Below are positions 63,801-64,000 of a DNA stretch of 64,000 nt, one piece after another. The stretch covers positions 1 through 64,000 of the forward strand of contig NZ_CANMRY010000008.1 of NCBI RefSeq assembly GCF_947500405.1, read 5' to 3'. The position numbers were made by a program, and so were the translations under genes. The DNA comes from an uncultured Maribacter sp. Lineage in GTDB: Bacteria > Bacteroidota > Bacteroidia > Flavobacteriales > Flavobacteriaceae. The notes below the pieces were generated by a model. That model ran no database searches, was not told the DNA's origin, and saw only the letters and a program-made list of their open reading frames with translations. Numbering within the stretch: position 1 is the stretch's first letter; each line of letters starts with the position of its first letter.

Positions 63801-64000
63801 AAGCGATGGAGGTGCACAAGCTAGTGCTAGACCTATTTATCACCATTTTGTGAATATTGCAAAACAGTTGGATTCTAACTACACCTGCATAATTATGCCA
63901 ACAAGATGGTATGCTGGTGGAAAAGGGTTAGACACATTCAGAGATCAAATGTTAAATGACAAAAACGTTTCAGAGCTACACGATTTTTTAAAGCCGGATA
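60841..64000 (+). CDS. GIY-YIG/helicase/N6-adenine methyltransferase restriction protein, 3' end outside window
   Basis: Open from the ATG at 60841 to the window end (at least 1053 codons, no stop; I read it codon by codon). N-terminal about 15-55: T5orf172/GIY-YIG-like ([29 protein letters not shown]). Superfamily 2 helicase: motif I MRFGKSFT (about 188), [10 protein letters not shown] (Asp290), [10 protein letters not shown] (about 341), [13 protein letters not shown] (about 582-592). An acidic Asp/Lys linker at about 727-760. Adenine methyltransferase: motif [12 protein letters not shown] (about 895) and catalytic NPPY (982-985). A single-chain restriction-modification enzyme of the type ISP or IIG-like class. 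Confidence 0.88.
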   Translation, partial: MAENSQLDMQILEELIIGRVEPHIYAFTTGTIPNYLKVGDTYRPVETRLNEWRKYFPELEKKFQEVAKIDEETFFRDFAVHKYLENDIQKSRLLPNSLESIPYYSNEFFKDATPKDVDNAIIDIKESHKNNDTKYQLYRFENSHIPIVHTYNRTETYEPRPNQKDTIERFTNALKKGRNNLLMYAVMRFGKSFTSMCCAVEMNAKIVLIVSAKADVREEWKKTVESHKKFDGFTFLDSNSLLQSDSIIKEKIEANENIALFLTLQDLQGDDIKIKHKEVFENQIDLLLIDETHFGARALEYGKALKNFSTKEQKNEEKLNDESIDQLDDTTKTINAKIRIHLSGTPYRILMNSEFTNDDIIAFYQFTNIAEDQEDWNEQNLIKDEIKEWDNPYYGFPQMIRFAFNPNKSSRQRMEELKKAGITYTFSELLKPKSILKDNTNQLHKKFIYEQEIIDLLNVIDGKDEDDNLLSFLDYDKLKEGKMCRHMVCVLPYRASCDALEELIKSNEFKNLSSYEVVNISGVENDKIYKDAQSVKSKITKYESENNKTITLTVNRMLTGSTVPEWDTMLYLKDTASPQEYDQAIFRLQSQFIKVYKEPDGDIVKYNMKPQTLLVDFNPNRMFQMQEQKSQIYNVNVESNGNTELEERIKRELQISPIVIINNKKMVEVEPTDILDAVRKYSNERSVLEEATSISIDFSLLDIGAIKAVIEKQGGLKSRQGLEIKPSEGEGEDIDTGDEPDNDEKPDKDDKDSKPSKDDEKIDYKGKFAMYYARILFFSFLTDSTVKSLQEIINTIINDKNNLRIATHLNLEADILVLFQQHINPFILSELDYKISNINSLANDITISPIERASNAMKKFSRLSDSEIVTPEVVTDKMMNSLPVDAINETTSLLDIASKQGEFVYATYKKFGKEVANNFYSIPTSKIAYEFTRKVYKLLELEIENIESNYTSYDLIKENDLIKDETIKINNNDMKFNVIVGNPPYQESDGGAQASARPIYHHFVNIAKQLDSNYTCIIMPTRWYAGGKGLDTFRDQMLNDKNVSELHDFLKPD

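Overview
The window comes from an AT-rich Bacteroidota genome, most likely a marine-type member of the Flavobacteriaceae. The support is: TonB-dependent receptors with CarboxypepD_reg-like N-termini paired with DUF4249, PspC/head-GIN and 2TM-domain families, DUF1080 and ThuA proteins, Bacteroidota-style -7 boxes (TAnnTTTG), and very short leaders. I see no rRNA, tRNA or CRISPR array.

Left region (1-12100) is an accessory zone. Small unrelated genes sit among decayed insertion sequences: a 5'-cut IS3 transposase at 1-522, at least three further IS3 right-end remnants, two IS30 tails and one IS110 tail fused to a lipoprotein start. It also holds attC-like or palindromic intergenic repeats. Three small modules recur in it. 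Each has a Crp/Fnr-family regulator followed, at 50-90 bp, by one small effector gene: DUF1330 protein, exported RidA-like protein, and cytochrome-b-like membrane protein. In each gap there is a Crp/Fnr-type palindrome and a -7-like hexamer at exactly the same spacing. Also here are an Imm1-like gene, a membrane protein/XRE pair, Hsp20, an exported hydrolase, a YiaK-type dehydrogenase and a Tat-like TIM-barrel protein.

Middle region (12100-32000) starts with a coupled molybdate transporter operon (modA, a double-Mop protein, modB, modC) facing meaB. It continues with a DUF1080 protein, a large B12-binding-type radical SAM enzyme, a ThuA protein that is the stump of a larger deleted gene, YdeI, YceI, an MMPL exporter and a LETM1-like protein. 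A minus-strand sensory cluster follows: DUF2141, TPR protein, LytS-type kinase with a C-terminal 2TM domain, a row of six free 2TM genes (one frameshifted), and a LytTR regulator. An epimerase and a Lrp regulator come next, the latter divergent from metE.

Right region (32600-59400) is ordinary chromosomal backbone: metE, FAD oxidoreductase, C-type lectin-like secreted protein, DEAD-box helicase, two TonB-dependent receptors, an OxyR with the redox cysteine pair, PBP4, NudK-like hydrolase, AIM24 protein, a PadR-PspC-GIN envelope cluster, L-Ala-D/L-Glu epimerase, trxB and an exported formylglycine-generating-enzyme-like lipoprotein with both active cysteines. Strong terminator hairpins separate most of these units.

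The right end (59580-64000) is a defence-type operon. A small XRE regulator, a restriction-subunit-M-like protein and a very long GIY-YIG-helicase-methyltransferase protein overlap one another by 4 and 14 bp. The last gene runs off the window with its reading frame open.
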